NCBI GenBank assembly: GCA_934457095.1
Contig: CAKSHJ010000016.1
Span: forward strand, 1-21,843
DNA from: an uncultured Eubacteriales bacterium
GTDB taxonomy: Bacteria > Bacillota > Clostridia > Oscillospirales > Acutalibacteraceae
Reading direction: 5' to 3'
DNA length: 21,843 nucleotides
Notes under the pieces: generated by a model
Seen by the model: the letters and a program-made list of their open reading frames with translations, nothing else
Told to the model about the DNA's origin: nothing
Databases searched by the model: none
Position numbers and translations under genes: made by a program
In this document: positions 20,035 to 21,843 of the stretch, in pieces
Layout: each line of letters starts with the position of its first letter
How positions within the stretch are numbered: the stretch's first letter is position 1

Positions 20035-21843
20035 CTAAATCGGGCTGCCATTTTCGTCCACCGCACTGACGGTGTATTTTACCTTAAATTGCGCTTGTGC
20101 CGCATTGTCCTTTCGGGTAACACCCAAAATATTCCCCGCAAGCGGAATACGCAACGTGGTATTGGTGGCGCCGACTTTATGAACGCTTTGCAGCACAACT
20201 GCCTTACCGCCGCTATAAAATGTATTTTCACTTTGTGTAATATCCACTATTTGTGTATCAGCAGTCGATAACGCCGGCATAATCACCCCGCCGATTTCCA
20301 AGTAAATTTGTCGGTTCGTAGTAACGGCGTTCGGGCTGGCTACGGTACTCCACTCTGCGCCGGGTAAACGCTCAAACTCAATGCCCGTAACTGCAATGTC
20401 ATACGCGTCATCGGCAGTTTCGGAGCTATTTTTACTCGTATTCGTAACACTGTAATTGTCCGGCATTTTCAGTTCGCTCTCGCCGCTGACTGCCGCTACG
20501 GTAATGTACAGCGGCACCTCGCAGGAAAGCCGGTAATCCTTGCGCCCAATCAACACGGTTTCGGTCTGGTTATTTTGTGTAAGGTTCTCAAAGGTCACCT
20601 CATTGCCCGGCTCAATTTTCCCCACGCCCGCTTTTTGCACCATCTCTCCGCTAAGGGTATAGTGCCCCGCGGGCAGCCAGAGCGTTGCTTTTCCATCGTC
20701 GTCGGCAACGGTTCTGTAAATATACGCGGTGGCTGCATCATTCTGATTCACCGCGATTTCGACCCGCGCACCCGGCACAACAGACGTATTGCTTCCGTCT
20801 GGATTGGTTTTCGATTGGTCGCGCACCGTAAGCGTCACCTCGTACAGCGTTTGGTTATTTTTATCAATCGGCTGTTGGCTCAAAACGGTAGCGTCGTCAT
20901 AGCTTGGAAACCTGATGTTATCCTCCGAGGCATTGATTTGAATTTGCAGAGGCTGCTGGGTATTTTGCGGCGCAACCGCCGCCACACCGTGCCCGGGCAT
21001 ACGCCTGCAATTCACTCCGCCGCCGCCATACCCGGCGTCCCGTGCGGCAACCGCACACTGAATCCCCACTCTATTATTCGCTTCTCCGGTTGCAACATTA
21101 CCGATTGCCGTCAATCTACCGCCGTTCACAATTAGGCTACCGCCGTCGCCGTTATAATTCATATAACCGGTCTCTCCGTAGCCGCCCGCACCTGCCCAAC
21201 GGTCACCCGGTTGGTTAGAGCTGGCATTACCGCCGGCTCCACCCTTACCGCCGTTGCCGCCAATACCGCCAGCTCCGCCGCCAATACTTGCCGGAACTAC
21301 CTCCACGGTTTTGCCGTTACGGCTCAGGGTGAATTTACCACCGGTCACAGTCACAACGCCCCCGTTCACGGTAACTGTACCGCCGGCTCCGCCCTTACCA
21401 CCGTTGCCTCCGGTACCACCTGCACCGCCGCCGTTGCCAAACCAGCTGCCCGGCACTCTATTGTCATACTTATTCAGGTAGGTGGGGCCGCCGCCCGCGC
21501 CATTTGCGCCGTTCTCGCCGGCCGCACCCATACCGCCGCCAATACCCGCGCCACCTTGACCGCCGGTAATATGCAAAACACCGGCGTTGATCGTCACCGT
21601 ACCTGCCCGTGCAGCGTCCGCGCCATGCCTGCCGCCTAAACCGCCTGTTCCACCCCAGCCCTGATTATCAGTAGGGTTTCTATAATTGTAATTTATAGTA
21701 GAATCACCGCCCTTTGCTGCGCGCGTGGCGGTGTAGCCGCTTGCTGCTCTTGTGCCAATGCCAGCACCGCCGTTGCCGCCCTGCACGGTCAGCTTGCCGG
21801 TGCCGGTTTCGTCTTGCAGTTTATCAATGGTCAGGGTCGCGTT
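20035..21843 (-). CDS. Large glycine-rich repetitive surface protein (C-terminal 602 residues, N-terminus outside window)
   Basis: The frame is open to the right edge, so the start is not seen; a GTG at 21786 is internal. Roughly the first 280 visible residues alternate beta-strand units such as TVTINAGVLHITGG, TVTVNGGVVTVTGG and SLIVNGGRLTAIG with glycine runs such as GGAGGTGGNGGKGGAGG and GGAGGIGGNGGKGGAGG. This pattern is common in large clostridial surface proteins and suggests a beta-solenoid with polyglycine segments. The remaining about 320 residues look like two or three beta-sandwich domains: EVTLTVRD to VLIGRKDYRL includes a carboxypeptidase-regulatory-like piece (GKATLWLPAGHYTLSG), then IAVTGIEFERLPG, IYLEIGGVIMP and FKVKYTVSAVDENGSPI. 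No sorting signal, membrane tail or S-layer repeat is at the C-terminus, so any anchor must be N-terminal. Function is unknown; adhesion is a guess. Confidence 0.75.
   Translation of the reverse strand, partial: NATLTIDKLQDETGTGKLTVQGGNGGAGIGTRAASGYTATRAAKGGDSTINYNYRNPTDNQGWGGTGGLGGRHGADAARAGTVTINAGVLHITGGQGGAGIGGGMGAAGENGANGAGGGPTYLNKYDNRVPGSWFGNGGGAGGTGGNGGKGGAGGTVTVNGGVVTVTGGKFTLSRNGKTVEVVPASIGGGAGGIGGNGGKGGAGGNASSNQPGDRWAGAGGYGETGYMNYNGDGGSLIVNGGRLTAIGNVATGEANNRVGIQCAVAARDAGYGGGGVNCRRMPGHGVAAVAPQNTQQPLQIQINASEDNIRFPSYDDATVLSQQPIDKNNQTLYEVTLTVRDQSKTNPDGSNTSVVPGARVEIAVNQNDAATAYIYRTVADDDGKATLWLPAGHYTLSGEMVQKAGVGKIEPGNEVTFENLTQNNQTETVLIGRKDYRLSCEVPLYITVAAVSGESELKMPDNYSVTNTSKNSSETADDAYDIAVTGIEFERLPGAEWSTVASPNAVTTNRQIYLEIGGVIMPALSTADTQIVDITQSENTFYSGGKAVVLQSVHKVGATNTTLRIPLAGNILGVTRKDNAAQAQFKVKYTVSAVDENGSPI

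Noticed and set aside
21211..21639. Pro/Ala/Thr-rich plus-strand reading frames
   Set aside because: They are antisense readings of the glycine-rich repeats (GGC and GGT codons read as GCC and ACC), without ribosome sites.
1..21843. CRISPR array, integrase or prophage, toxin-antitoxin pair, restriction system
   Set aside because: None was seen: no regularly spaced repeats, no integrase or phage genes, and the only mobile DNA is the IS110-family relic.

Overview
The window reads as chromosomal DNA of a low-to-medium GC, spore-forming Firmicute of class Clostridia, probably an Oscillospirales/Ruminococcaceae-like anaerobe. The reasons are a SpoVT regulator, a short NifS-type cysteine desulfurase next to ThiI, a class B sortase, a VanW-family wall protein, a G5/3D-domain wall protein, a MecA-like adaptor, strong AGGAGG ribosome sites and clean sigma-A promoters. 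No species is assigned. Most of the window is ordinary core genome. Both ends carry cell-surface genes, and there is one clearly decayed patch.

Layout. 1-1740: a leftward VanW-family membrane protein, whose promoter has a perfect WalR/YycF-type box touching its -35. 1763-7812: rightward genes for a lipid glycosyltransferase, cysteine desulfurase, ThiI, CinA and a class B sortase, ended by a terminator. 7903-10974: leftward genes for HtrA protease, tRNA-Pro(CGG) and malic enzyme; the last two have identical promoter hexamers. 11038-12395: a decayed module of LysR regulator, divergent flavodoxin and carboxymuconolactone decarboxylase-like gene, the last cut by an IS110-family transposase remnant. 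12406-14220: leftward zapA (with an unusually long C-terminal extension) and a TtcA-like tRNA thiolase. 14326-15338: the rplM-rpsI operon with a candidate leader. 15340-17126: a regulatory region with a second WalR-type box, a consensus promoter and a foldable leader, followed by a G5/3D wall protein. 17170-17706: a small unrecognised membrane protein whose promoter carries a LexA-like box. 17714-19012: rpe, and convergent to it a MecA-like gene that shares its stop-codon bases. 19139-19917: spoVT behind a sigma-G-like promoter. 20003-21843: the C-terminal part of a large glycine-rich repetitive surface protein, running off the right edge.

How the genes fit together. Cysteine desulfurase supplies sulfur to ThiI (4-thiouridine in tRNA), and a second tRNA thiolation enzyme (TtcA-like) lies 8 kb away. 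VanW, the G5/3D protein, sortase, HtrA and the glycine-rich protein all act at the envelope. The two WalR-type boxes suggest that VanW and the 3D protein belong to one wall-homeostasis regulon. The LexA-like box in front of the small membrane protein raises the possibility of a DNA-damage-induced membrane peptide. No CRISPR array, intact mobile element, phage or biosynthetic cluster was seen. The best leads are regulatory (WalR boxes, LexA-like box, leader RNAs) and the decayed LysR-flavodoxin module.
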